Source of the DNA: an uncultured Collinsella sp. | GTDB lineage: Bacteria; Actinomycetota; Coriobacteriia; Coriobacteriales; Coriobacteriaceae | Reading direction: 5' to 3' | Assembly (NCBI GenBank): GCA_902495945.1 | Contig: CABUZD010000051.1 | Span: 1-11,200 of the forward strand | Length of the DNA: 11,200 nt | Shown here: positions 5,609 to 11,200 of the stretch, piece after piece | How positions within the stretch are numbered: position 1 is the first letter of the stretch | Layout of the letters: each line of letters begins with the position of its first letter | Notes under the pieces: model-generated | Seen by the model: only the letters and a program-made list of their open reading frames with translations | What the model was told of the DNA's origin: nothing | The model's database searches: none | Program-made: the position numbers and the translations under genes

Positions 5609-6577
5609 ATGAACGTTTCACAAGCACTCGAATACGAGCGTCAGCCGTTTATCCCCATGTTTATCTATGGCGATCACGGCGCCATGGAGTCCGAGCGCCA
5701 GAAGGGCGAGGAGGCCCTTAAGGTGCTCGAAACCGAGTACTTTACCGCCGAGGGCAACCCCAGCTTCGACTTTGCCACCGTGCGCGACCTGGCTGACCGC
5801 AACCGCGACCTGTGCGACCAGATTGGCGAGGCACGCCTGCGCAACGTGACGCCCGCGACGCTTTCGCGCGGCCTCTCCGATGCCGACACCTGCGCTGCCA
5901 TCGGCAAGATGCAAAAGCGCACCGCCGCGTCCGTTATGCGCGAAATCCGCGGCGACCGCGACGCGCTCGGCGTGGCCTACGCCCGCAAGCCCATCCAGGG
6001 CACCGTGCTCGGTATCGACATCGAGACCACCGGCCGTGCACCCGAGCGCGGTTATATCATCAACGTGGGCTGGGAGATCATGGAACTCACCAGCGATGCC
6101 GTCCCGCACGACGCCGAGGCACACTACTGCGGCCTGCCCGACATCTACCGCGGCGAGGATGTGCCGTTGTCGAATATCCACCACATCACCTGGGACGACA
6201 TCGACGGCAAAAAGCCGTTCCGCGAGAACAAGGAGCTGCAGAAGCAGCTGCTCAAGCTCATGAAGAAGTACCCGTACATGGCGCACAACGCCGCCTTTGA
6301 GGACAGCTGGTTCAAGATCCACCTGGACGGTTACGCCGAGGCACGCCGTGCCGGCAAGATCATCGTCATCGACTCGCGCCAGATCTGCCGCAGCCTGGAT
6401 GCCGACGCCCGCTCGCTCCCCCGCGAATCCGCCCCCGCCGCGCTCGAGAACTGGGCGCGCCGCCGTGGAACCCTCGCCGCCGACGCCAACGAACAGCATC
6501 TGGGCCTGGACGACACCGACCTCATGCTCCGCACCGTCCAAGCCGAGTTCAACCTCAAGAACCTGTTTGCCAAGTAG
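5609..6577 (+). CDS. DnaQ-like DEDDh 3'-5' exonuclease, stand-alone
   Basis: A 322-aa protein whose C-terminal part (about 130-322) is a DnaQ/epsilon-type exonuclease fold. The catalytic residues are D137 and E139 (GIDIETTG), D232 (AHNAAFEDSW), H297 and D302 (QHLGLDDTDLML, with the H-x4-D spacing of the DEDDh class). Such enzymes remove nucleotides from 3' ends of DNA or RNA. The first 130 residues are charged and probably helical (ESERQKGEEALKVLETEYF, DLADRNRDLCDQIGEARLRN) with no domain I recognise; no polymerase, BRCT or helicase part is attached. AAGGAG lies seven bases before the ATG. A small hairpin (GCCGCA-CGG-TGCGGC, 5575-5589) sits just ahead of that ribosome site. It is transcribed away from the permease gene and ends before a long gap. 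Confidence 0.88.
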   Translation: MNVSQALEYERQPFIPMFIYGDHGAMESERQKGEEALKVLETEYFTAEGNPSFDFATVRDLADRNRDLCDQIGEARLRNVTPATLSRGLSDADTCAAIGKMQKRTAASVMREIRGDRDALGVAYARKPIQGTVLGIDIETTGRAPERGYIINVGWEIMELTSDAVPHDAEAHYCGLPDIYRGEDVPLSNIHHITWDDIDGKKPFRENKELQKQLLKLMKKYPYMAHNAAFEDSWFKIHLDGYAEARRAGKIIVIDSRQICRSLDADARSLPRESAPAALENWARRRGTLAADANEQHLGLDDTDLMLRTVQAEFNLKNLFAK

Positions 6578-6928
6578 AAACGTCTACGACAAACCCCGGC
6601 GTAGATCACGAGCGGCCTCGCATCGGGAAACCCCGCAGCGGGGCTGCTCTACGTTCCACAGATAGATCTGCCATCACAAATTCTGAACTCTCATTTTGAA
6701 CGATTTCGGCCAATTCCCGACACGTAATTCGTTGTCGGATGGTGATGCATCGATATCAAATGCGCAGCAATTGAGTATTTCTATGCTATAGCCGAGCTGC
6801 GAAAACATTAATTTAGGGCGTACCAACCCATTATTGCGTCAAGCTTTTGGACAGCATTTGGTTAGACCTCTAAAACGATTTTTCCACTCAGCGCCATCAG
6901 CACGGTATTAGCTGACACGATATATACC
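6578..6928. other. A/T-richer intergenic stretch with two small hairpins
   Basis: No convincing coding frame is seen on either strand. Just after the exonuclease stop are TCTACG/CGTAGA (6583-6588 with 6600-6605) and CCCCG-CAG-CGGGG (6631-6643); neither has a T-tract, so termination is possible but weak. From about 6660 the base composition becomes clearly A/T-richer than the flanking genes. TTGTCG-N16-TATCAA, from the TTGTCG in 'TTCGTTGTCG' near 6732, is a weak promoter candidate for the following gene. The final bases before the next ATG (GATATATACC) lack a ribosome site. Confidence 0.5.
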
Positions 6929-8119
6929 ATGAGTATCGTATTGTCACATACCACTGCAAAAGTGGTCTACCAGGCCGCGCATTCGGTGTCTGCGAAAGGC
7001 ATCGAGTCCTGTAGTCCTGCCGCGATTTACGGATCATGTCCCACCGGAACGCTCCTTGACGCAGCCGCAGAATGGCTCACCAAACATGATGTTTCCCTCG
7101 GCGCAAATGATTCCCTCGAGGTGATGGTGTTTGATCGCAGGAATGCGCGCTATGCAATGAACTGTCAATGCCACGTTTCTTCAAAACGATTTTCGAACTC
7201 ACGCTTTATAGAGCTCAAAGATGGCATCTTCGTTGTTGGCGTTGAGCTTTGCGCGCTTCAGGCTGCCACCTATCTTTCTTTTCGCGAACTAGTGGAGTAC
7301 TACTTTGAACTGTGCGGCGCTTATTCCCTTGGAACCGACTCTTCCACCTCCTATACCGAGCGTTTCGCGCTCACCTCGACCGAGAGGTTAAAGCAGTTCT
7401 TTAATTCCATTACCAGATGCGACGGTCTGGCTCTTGCCCGAAAGGCGATCCAATGTGTGCGCGACGGATGCCGGTCTCCTATGGAAACGGCCTTTGTCAT
7501 GATGCTAACGCTGCCCAAAAGCGAAGGAGGGCTTGGTATTAGGGGAATTGAGACCGATTACGAGGTGCAGGTCACCGCTGCCGCAAAGAATCTCACAAGA
7601 CGCAAAAAGTTCTTTATGGATGCGTATCTAAAGAAATCTCGCACAGACATTGAATACAACGGTTTTTATCATGACGCGGAAGAAGACCGCGCCATCGATG
7701 AGGAGCGCAAGAATGCACTTGCGTCCATGGGGTACGGAATCATCACCGTCAGCCGTTATTCCTTTATGCATACCAGCTCTTTTGTTAGGGTCATGGAAGC
7801 GATCCAACGGAAAGAGGGCATACGCCCCTCGCGTCTGCCAAAAGACTTTCAAATCATGCAAGAGGACCTGAGACAGTTTGTGCTCAGAAGGTTTATAGAA
7901 GAGAAAAAGCGAATTCAGAAGCAGCTTCGCCAGGATTCCGAAGAGCGTCAACGAATCGACCTCGAAAAAGCAACACTCGAAGGCATCACGCTGGATGACC
8001 CGACAATTAATGAAGTTCCGACAATCGATGACATGCAGACTGCCGAATCCGACAGCCCATCATTTGCCCAAACAAGCAGCCTCGCGCCCGAGGGCAGGAT
8101 CTTCGGGGCTGGAAGCTAG
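6929..8119 (+). CDS. Coriobacteriia-type protein with probable PD-(D/E)XK (DUF559/Vsr-like) domain
   Basis: This 396-aa protein has an N-terminal region (LSHTTAKVVYQAA at 5-17), a middle part with SSKRFSNSRFIELKDGIFVV (84-103) then VELCALQAA and YYFELCGAYSLG (124-135), and a probable nuclease domain. I recall this ELCG-Y arrangement from multicopy uncharacterised Coriobacteriia proteins. Candidate active-site residues are E186 (SPMET), D231 (FFMDAYL) and E242 in DIEYNG (240-245), followed by H248, D257 and R260 and a GYGIITVSRYSF strand, as in DUF559/Vsr-like folds. The usual E-x-K lysine is replaced (E-Y-N). Residues 310-350 are charged and helical, and the last 50 are acidic and disordered-looking. 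Codons such as AGA, AGG and ATA are commoner than in the neighbours, suggesting transfer or weak expression. The ATG lacks a good ribosome site. The role is unknown; DNA damage, restriction or anti-phage functions are conjecture. Confidence 0.6.
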   Translation: MSIVLSHTTAKVVYQAAHSVSAKGIESCSPAAIYGSCPTGTLLDAAAEWLTKHDVSLGANDSLEVMVFDRRNARYAMNCQCHVSSKRFSNSRFIELKDGIFVVGVELCALQAATYLSFRELVEYYFELCGAYSLGTDSSTSYTERFALTSTERLKQFFNSITRCDGLALARKAIQCVRDGCRSPMETAFVMMLTLPKSEGGLGIRGIETDYEVQVTAAAKNLTRRKKFFMDAYLKKSRTDIEYNGFYHDAEEDRAIDEERKNALASMGYGIITVSRYSFMHTSSFVRVMEAIQRKEGIRPSRLPKDFQIMQEDLRQFVLRRFIEEKKRIQKQLRQDSEERQRIDLEKATLEGITLDDPTINEVPTIDDMQTAESDSPSFAQTSSLAPEGRIFGAGS

Positions 8120-8224
8120 ACTGGCTAACAAGGTGGGTACCCTAGCGATGTGCAAAATTGCGAGTATTCAGCAGGGCCGTCCACTATCCCCCATCATTTT
8201 GTACGACGAATTACCTGAACGTTA

Positions 8225-8252
8225 TTGACATGTGAACATGCGCCCATATAAT
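8225..8252 (+). promoter_or_regulatory. promoter of the zinc-efflux operon
   Basis: TTGACA (8225-8230) and TATAAT (8247-8252) both match the sigma-70 consensus exactly, with a 16-base spacer. Transcription should begin near 8259, about 40 bases before the repressor ATG. Operator O1 fills the spacer. Confidence 0.88.
8231..8250 (-). promoter_or_regulatory. operator O1 for the ArsR/SmtB repressor
   Basis: Read on the minus strand, TATATGGGCGCATGTTCACA differs from O2 at only two of 20 positions and lies in the opposite orientation. It occupies the whole promoter spacer and part of the -10 box, so bound repressor would exclude RNA polymerase. Confidence 0.75.
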
Positions 8253-8263
8253 CGGAAGCAAGT

Positions 8264-8284
8264 TATATGAGCGCATGTTCATAT
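8264..8284 (+). promoter_or_regulatory. operator O2 for the ArsR/SmtB repressor
   Basis: TATATGAGCGCATGTTCATA with perfect ATATGA/TCATAT arms (8265-8270 and 8279-8284) around 8 bases. This is the size and shape of SmtB/CadC/CzrA operators, which also feature ATATGA/TCATAT-like arms. It begins about five bases after the predicted transcription start and ends before the ribosome site. Confidence 0.82.
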
Positions 8285-8298
8285 GAAAGGATATTACA

Positions 8299-8664
8299 AT
8301 GAGCATCCGCGTTGATGAAACGAAACCCGACATCGAGGCCACCGAACCCGTGATCCCGACCACCTGCTCGCCCGAGGACCTTCCCGACGAGGAGCTTCTC
8401 TACGATCTCGCCGACCTGTTCAAGGTCTTCAGCGACACCACGCGTATCAAGATTCTCTATGCCCTCATGGGCCGCGAGCTCTGCGTGGCAGACATCGCCG
8501 AAGCGACCGAAACCTCGCAGTCGGCAGTATCGCACCAGCTGCGCACGCTTAAGCAGTCGCACCTGGTTAAATTCCGGCGCGACGGGCGCAATATCCTCTA
8601 CTCGCTCGCCGACGACCACGTCTACACCATGCTCAACCAAGGCATGAGCCACATCTGCGAATAG
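8299..8664 (+). CDS. ArsR/SmtB-family zinc-responsive repressor (CzrA/ZiaR/SmtB type)
   Basis: This 121-aa winged-helix repressor would leave DNA when zinc (or a similar divalent metal) binds. The core reads FKVFSDTTRIKILYAL (41-56), the recognition helix TSQSAVSHQLRTLKQSHLV (72-90) and a wing GRNILYSLAD. The alpha-5 metal site is complete: D105, H107, H118 and E121, with the same spacing as D104/H106/H117/E120 of cyanobacterial SmtB. The alpha-3 motif of CadC/ArsR (ELCVCD) is changed to ELCVAD, leaving C62 plus an N-terminal C23. The site favours Zn/Co sensing over As or Pb. The protein ends at the last ligand, E121. AAAGGA lies seven bases before the ATG. It is first in the operon, behind two matching operators, so it almost certainly represses its own transcription together with the HMA and ATPase genes. 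Confidence 0.92.
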   Translation: MSIRVDETKPDIEATEPVIPTTCSPEDLPDEELLYDLADLFKVFSDTTRIKILYALMGRELCVADIAEATETSQSAVSHQLRTLKQSHLVKFRRDGRNILYSLADDHVYTMLNQGMSHICE

Positions 8665-8727
8665 CAACCAACCACGGTACCAGCGCGGCCTGCACCCAAG
8701 CCGCAAATACAGAGAAAGGAACCCACC

Positions 8728-8946
8728 ATGAAAAAGCAGTTTAAGCTCGACGAGATCGACTGCGCCAACTGCGCGCGTGAGCTTCAGGACGAGCTGGCCA
8801 AGCTCGAGGGCGTCAAGTCCGTTTCGGTCAACTTTATGACCCAGAAGTTGACGCTCGAGGCCGACGACGCCGAGTTCGACGAGGTACTCAACCGCGTTGT
8901 AGAGTTTACGGCCGACGCCGAGCCGGACTGCGAGATCATTCTCTAG
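8728..8946 (+). CDS. stand-alone HMA heavy-metal-binding protein
   Basis: This 72-aa protein is a single ferredoxin-like HMA domain (beta-alpha-beta-beta-alpha-beta). The metal site is DCANC (residues 11-15, C-x-x-C, within LDEIDCANCARE), the form found in the N-terminal domains of ZntA/CadA pumps (LDCANC) rather than the MxCxxC of copper chaperones. EGVKSVSVNFMTQKLTLEAD (28-47) is the characteristic strand pair. The acidic tail DAEPDCEIIL carries one more Cys (C68), a possible extra ligand. AAAGGA sits seven bases before the ATG. It lies between the repressor and the pump on the same strand, 100 bases before the ATPase ATG, and the pump lacks this domain. It probably acts in trans as a metal-delivery or regulatory domain for that pump, or as a small zinc/cadmium-binding protein. 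Confidence 0.9.
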   Translation: MKKQFKLDEIDCANCARELQDELAKLEGVKSVSVNFMTQKLTLEADDAEFDEVLNRVVEFTADAEPDCEIIL

Positions 8947-8967
8947 CCCAGGTTTACGCCAACCCGC

Positions 8968-8990
8968 AAGGCCGCGCTTGCCGCGGCCTT
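8968..8990 (+). terminator. hairpin between HMA gene and ATPase gene (attenuator-like)
   Basis: AAGGCCGCG (8968-8976) pairs perfectly with CGCGGCCTT (8982-8990) around a 5-nt loop. The tail (TGCTCG) is not a real U-tract, so it is likely a partial terminator or processing/stability hairpin. It could lower read-through into the pump gene. Confidence 0.5.
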
Positions 8991-9002
8991 TGCTCGCGAA
9001 AT

Positions 9003-9024
9003 TGTATGAGCGAGTGTTCATACA
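9003..9024 (+). promoter_or_regulatory. operator O3 for the ArsR/SmtB repressor, before the ATPase
   Basis: TGTATGA (9003-9009) and TCATACA (9018-9024) form perfect 7-bp arms around 8 bases. The 20 bases from 9003 match O2 at 17 of 20 positions. It ends 22 bases before the ATPase ATG. I find no convincing -35/-10 pair overlapping it, so either a weak internal promoter exists here or repressor binding acts as a roadblock. Confidence 0.75.
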
Positions 9025-9046
9025 TCCAAATGGGAGGATACGAGTC

Positions 9047-10999
9047 ATGGCCACCGCCGACCCCAAAAAGAAAAAGAAGAAGCGCAAGAAAAAAGAATCA
9101 CTCGAGCATAAGCGCAATCGTATCCTAGTCGCGCTGGGCATCTTTGCTGTGGTGGACGCCCTCGAGGAGCTTGGCGCACTGACCGCCGTATTCGGCGAGC
9201 CGGGCGACATCTACGCCAGCTTTGTGCTGTTCCTCGTGCCGTTTTTGATCGCCGGCTACGACGTACTGCAAAAGGCATTCAATAACATCCGCCGCGGCAA
9301 GGCCTTCGACGAGAGTTTCCTTATGGCCGTCGCGACCATCGGCGCGTTTGCCATGGTGCTCTTCCCCGATACCGACCCGCACATGGCCGAAGGCGCCGCC
9401 GTCATGCTGTTCTACCAGGTCGGCGAGCTATTCCAGGCGTTCGCCGTGGGCAAGAGCCGCAAGTCGATCAGTGCCATGATGGACATCGCGCCCGACTACG
9501 CCAACGTCGAGCAAGCCGACGGCACGCTCGAACAGGTCTTTCCCGATGACATCGCCGTCGGCACCGTGATCGTGGTCAAGCCCGGCGAGCGCGTGCCCAT
9601 CGACGGCGTTATCGTCGAGGGCGAGACGCAGCTCGACACCGCCGCGCTCACGGGCGAGTCAGTCCCCCGCCCCGCCAAGTCCGGTGACGATATCATCAGC
9701 GGCTGCATCAACATGACGGGCCTCATCCACGTGCGCACCACCAAGCCGTTTGGCGAGTCCACCGTTGCGCGCGTCCTGGAGCTCGTGGAAAACGCCAGCG
9801 AAAAGAAGGCGCGCACCGAGAACTTCATCACGCGCTTTGCCCGCGTCTACACCCCCGCCGTCACCGGCGCGGCCGCGGTGCTCGCGCTCGGCGGCGGCCT
9901 GGTCACCGGTGCCTGGTCCAACTGGATTCTGCGCGGTCTGACCTTCCTGGTCGTCAGCTGCCCGTGCGCCCTCGTAATCAGCGTACCGTTGAGCTTCTTT
10001 GGCGGCATCGGCGGCGCGTCCAAGCTGGGCGTTCTCATCAAGGGCTCCAACTACCTCGAGACGCTCGCCGATGTGGACACCGTCGTCTTCGACAAAACGG
10101 GTACCCTCACCAACGGCACGTTCTCGGTCGTCGCGGTGCACCCCGAGGCCGGCTATACCGAGCAGTCGCTGCTTGAGGTCGCAGCCCTTGCCGAGTCGTT
10201 CTCCGATCACCCTATCGCGCAGTCGGTGCGCACCGCCTACCAGGGCGAACTCGACCCTACACGCGTGACGGATTCCGCTAATGACGCGGGCCACGGCGTG
10301 ACGGCGACCATCGACGGCAAGCACGTCGTCGTCGGCAACGCCAAGATGCTCGCCGCAACCGGCGTTGAAGCACCGGACTGTGAGGTTGTCGGCACGATCC
10401 TCCACGTGCTTGTCGATGGCATTTATGCTGGTCACATCGTAATTGCCGACACCGTCAAGGCCGATGCCGAACAGACGATTCGCGACCTGCACGCCGCCGG
10501 CGTTAAGCGCACCGTTATGCTCACGGGCGACCGCGAGGAAGTGGCTGCGTCCGTTGCCGAACAGTTGGGGCTCGACGAGTTCCACGCGCAGCTGCTGCCG
10601 GGCGACAAAGTCGAGCGTGTTGAAGCGCTGCTCGCGGCCGAAAGCGGCAAGGGCAAGCTCGCCTTTGTCGGCGACGGCATCAACGATGCACCCGTGCTCA
10701 CCCGTGCCGATGTGGGCATTGCCATGGGCGCCATGGGCTCCGATGCTGCGATTGAGGCCGCCGACGTGGTGCTCATGGATGACAAGCCGTCCAACATTTC
10801 CCACGCGATTCGCGTGGCACGCAAGACCATGGCGATCGTCTGGCAGAACATCATCTTTGCGCTGGGCGTTAAGCTGCTGATCCTGGTGCTCGCGGCGCTC
10901 GGCATTGCCAACATGTGGCTTGCCGTCTTTGGCGACGTGGGCGTGGCGATCATCGCCATCCTGAACGCCATGCGCGCGATGGGTGTCAAGAACCTGTAG
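9047..10999 (+). CDS. P1B-2 heavy-metal-translocating ATPase (Zn/Cd/Pb efflux, ZntA/CadA type)
   Basis: This 650-aa membrane pump exports Zn(II), Cd(II) or Pb(II) using ATP. Motifs in order: TGES 202-205 (actuator), CPC 305-307 (transport site), DKTGT 349-353 with D349 as the phosphorylated residue, SDHP 386-389, TGD 493-495 and GDGIND 542-547. K609 and D630 in the last two helices are 21 residues apart, as are K693 and D714 of E. coli ZntA, which supports the P1B-2 class and argues against a copper pump. MLFYQVGELFQ and GKSRKSI are also ZntA/CadA-like. It has no N-terminal HMA domain; the first 20 residues are instead a lysine/arginine-rich tail (PKKKKKKRKKKE). The ATG at 9047 follows GGGAGGA by eight bases; the frame is open to 8978, but that extension would include the hairpin and operator O3. 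Third gene of the repressor-HMA-pump operon. Confidence 0.95.
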   Translation: MATADPKKKKKKRKKKESLEHKRNRILVALGIFAVVDALEELGALTAVFGEPGDIYASFVLFLVPFLIAGYDVLQKAFNNIRRGKAFDESFLMAVATIGAFAMVLFPDTDPHMAEGAAVMLFYQVGELFQAFAVGKSRKSISAMMDIAPDYANVEQADGTLEQVFPDDIAVGTVIVVKPGERVPIDGVIVEGETQLDTAALTGESVPRPAKSGDDIISGCINMTGLIHVRTTKPFGESTVARVLELVENASEKKARTENFITRFARVYTPAVTGAAAVLALGGGLVTGAWSNWILRGLTFLVVSCPCALVISVPLSFFGGIGGASKLGVLIKGSNYLETLADVDTVVFDKTGTLTNGTFSVVAVHPEAGYTEQSLLEVAALAESFSDHPIAQSVRTAYQGELDPTRVTDSANDAGHGVTATIDGKHVVVGNAKMLAATGVEAPDCEVVGTILHVLVDGIYAGHIVIADTVKADAEQTIRDLHAAGVKRTVMLTGDREEVAASVAEQLGLDEFHAQLLPGDKVERVEALLAAESGKGKLAFVGDGINDAPVLTRADVGIAMGAMGSDAAIEAADVVLMDDKPSNISHAIRVARKTMAIVWQNIIFALGVKLLILVLAALGIANMWLAVFGDVGVAIIAILNAMRAMGVKNL

Positions 11000-11007
11000 T
11001 GCTGTCC

Positions 11008-11081
11008 GGCCGGGGCCGGGCTTGGTTTTGAAAACGTCCTCGCGCTGCGGAGTGTTTTCAAAACCAAGCCCGGCCCCGGCC
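11008..11081. repeat. perfect 28-bp inverted repeat downstream of the pump gene
   Basis: The arm at 11008-11035 (beginning GGCCGGGGCCGGGCTTGG, ending TTTTGAAAAC) is the exact reverse complement of 11054-11081, with an 18-nt GC-rich loop (11036-11053). It starts nine bases after the ATPase stop. The stem is far longer than a normal terminator and no U-tract follows, so it may combine transcription stopping with another role, or be a mobile palindromic element. Confidence 0.85.
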
Positions 11082-11178
11082 TGCGATGACACAGCTGGCG
11101 GTTCTTGGGCATCGCTTGCTGGCGGGGTTCCTTTGCTGAAATGGACTTGGCCGAAAGGGCCGCTGGTCCCGGTCGCTG

Positions 11179-11197
11179 GTTCGCGCTTTGCGCGAAC
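11179..11197. repeat. 8-bp perfect inverted repeat with TTT loop
   Basis: GTTCGCGC (11179-11186) and GCGCGAAC (11190-11197) close on a TTT loop. The surrounding 11082-11200 stretch shows no gene with a supported start. It may belong to the same non-coding element as the large palindrome, or to the 3' region of a gene beyond the window. Confidence 0.45.
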
Positions 11198-11200
11198 TCC

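Noticed and set aside
5618..6541. Minus-strand open frame of 307 codons opposite the exonuclease
   Set aside because: The plus-strand frame has all five DEDDh catalytic residues and a good ribosome site; the antisense product is valine/glycine-rich with no motifs.
6921..6926. TATATA as a -10 box for the 6929 gene (leaderless start)
   Set aside because: It ends two bases before the ATG, so transcription would begin inside the coding region; no matching -35 was found.
8978..9046. Upstream extension of the ATPase frame to 8978
   Set aside because: It would translate the 8968-8990 hairpin and operator O3; the ATG at 9047 has GGGAGGA at proper spacing.
8263..9210. Minus-strand open frame of 315 codons over the repressor and HMA genes
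   Set aside because: It is antisense to two clearly recognised genes, crosses the promoter and O2/O3 sites, and has no recognisable domain.
9659..11092. Long open frame (477 codons) on the minus strand across the pump gene
   Set aside because: It lies wholly antisense to the well-supported ATPase and its 3' palindrome. Its product is low-complexity G/R/H-rich text with no family signature, as expected from the complement of G/C-biased codons.
1..11200. CRISPR array, tRNA, rRNA or transposase gene
   Set aside because: No regularly spaced direct repeats, no cloverleaf or rRNA-like stretches and no transposase motifs were seen on either strand.

Overview
The window looks like chromosomal DNA from a high-GC Gram-positive gut bacterium. 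The best guess is a Coriobacteriia member such as Collinsella. The basis is strongly G/C-biased third codon positions, good AAGGAG-type ribosome binding sites, and at 6929-8119 a protein with an ELCGAY motif and PD-(D/E)XK-like tail that I recall as an expanded family in that class. No database search was possible, so the taxon is an inference. No rRNA, tRNA, CRISPR array or transposase gene was seen.

Left part (1-5436). The 3' end of an unidentified gene is followed by a short DUF1015-like protein, which ends at a strong hairpin between convergent genes. On the minus strand come two tandem histidine phosphatases (2168 to 973) and a nitroreductase-family flavoprotein (2921 to 2250). A divergent plus-strand pair follows: an HdeD/DUF308 membrane protein, abutted with no gap by a YaiI/UPF0178 protein. 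The intergene between that pair and the next convergent gene holds two facing copies of a ~34-nt hairpin element. The next gene is a minus-strand His-rich permease of the ArsP_2/DUF2899 type (putative manganese or arsenic exporter). A promoter with a nested set of palindromic and direct repeats lies upstream of it, which suggests metal control.

Middle (5609-8119). A stand-alone DEDDh 3'-5' exonuclease is followed by an A/T-richer 350-bp gap. Then comes a 396-aa protein with more A/T-rich codon use and a probable PD-(D/E)XK (DUF559/Vsr-like) nuclease domain. It is the best candidate here for a poorly described accessory function.

Right part (8225-10999). This is a compact zinc/cadmium efflux cassette: an SmtB/CzrA-type ArsR repressor with an intact alpha-5 zinc site, a 72-aa free-standing HMA metal-binding protein, and a P1B-2 ATPase (ZntA/CadA type). 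The ATPase has lost the usual N-terminal HMA domain and starts with a lysine-rich tail. Three near-identical ~20-bp palindromes mark the cassette. One sits inside the spacer of a near-consensus promoter, one lies just downstream of it, and one lies directly before the ATPase. This allows a complete regulatory reading: the repressor controls its own operon and has a second control point at the pump gene. After the pump lies a perfect 28-bp inverted repeat and a further GC-rich palindrome near the window edge.
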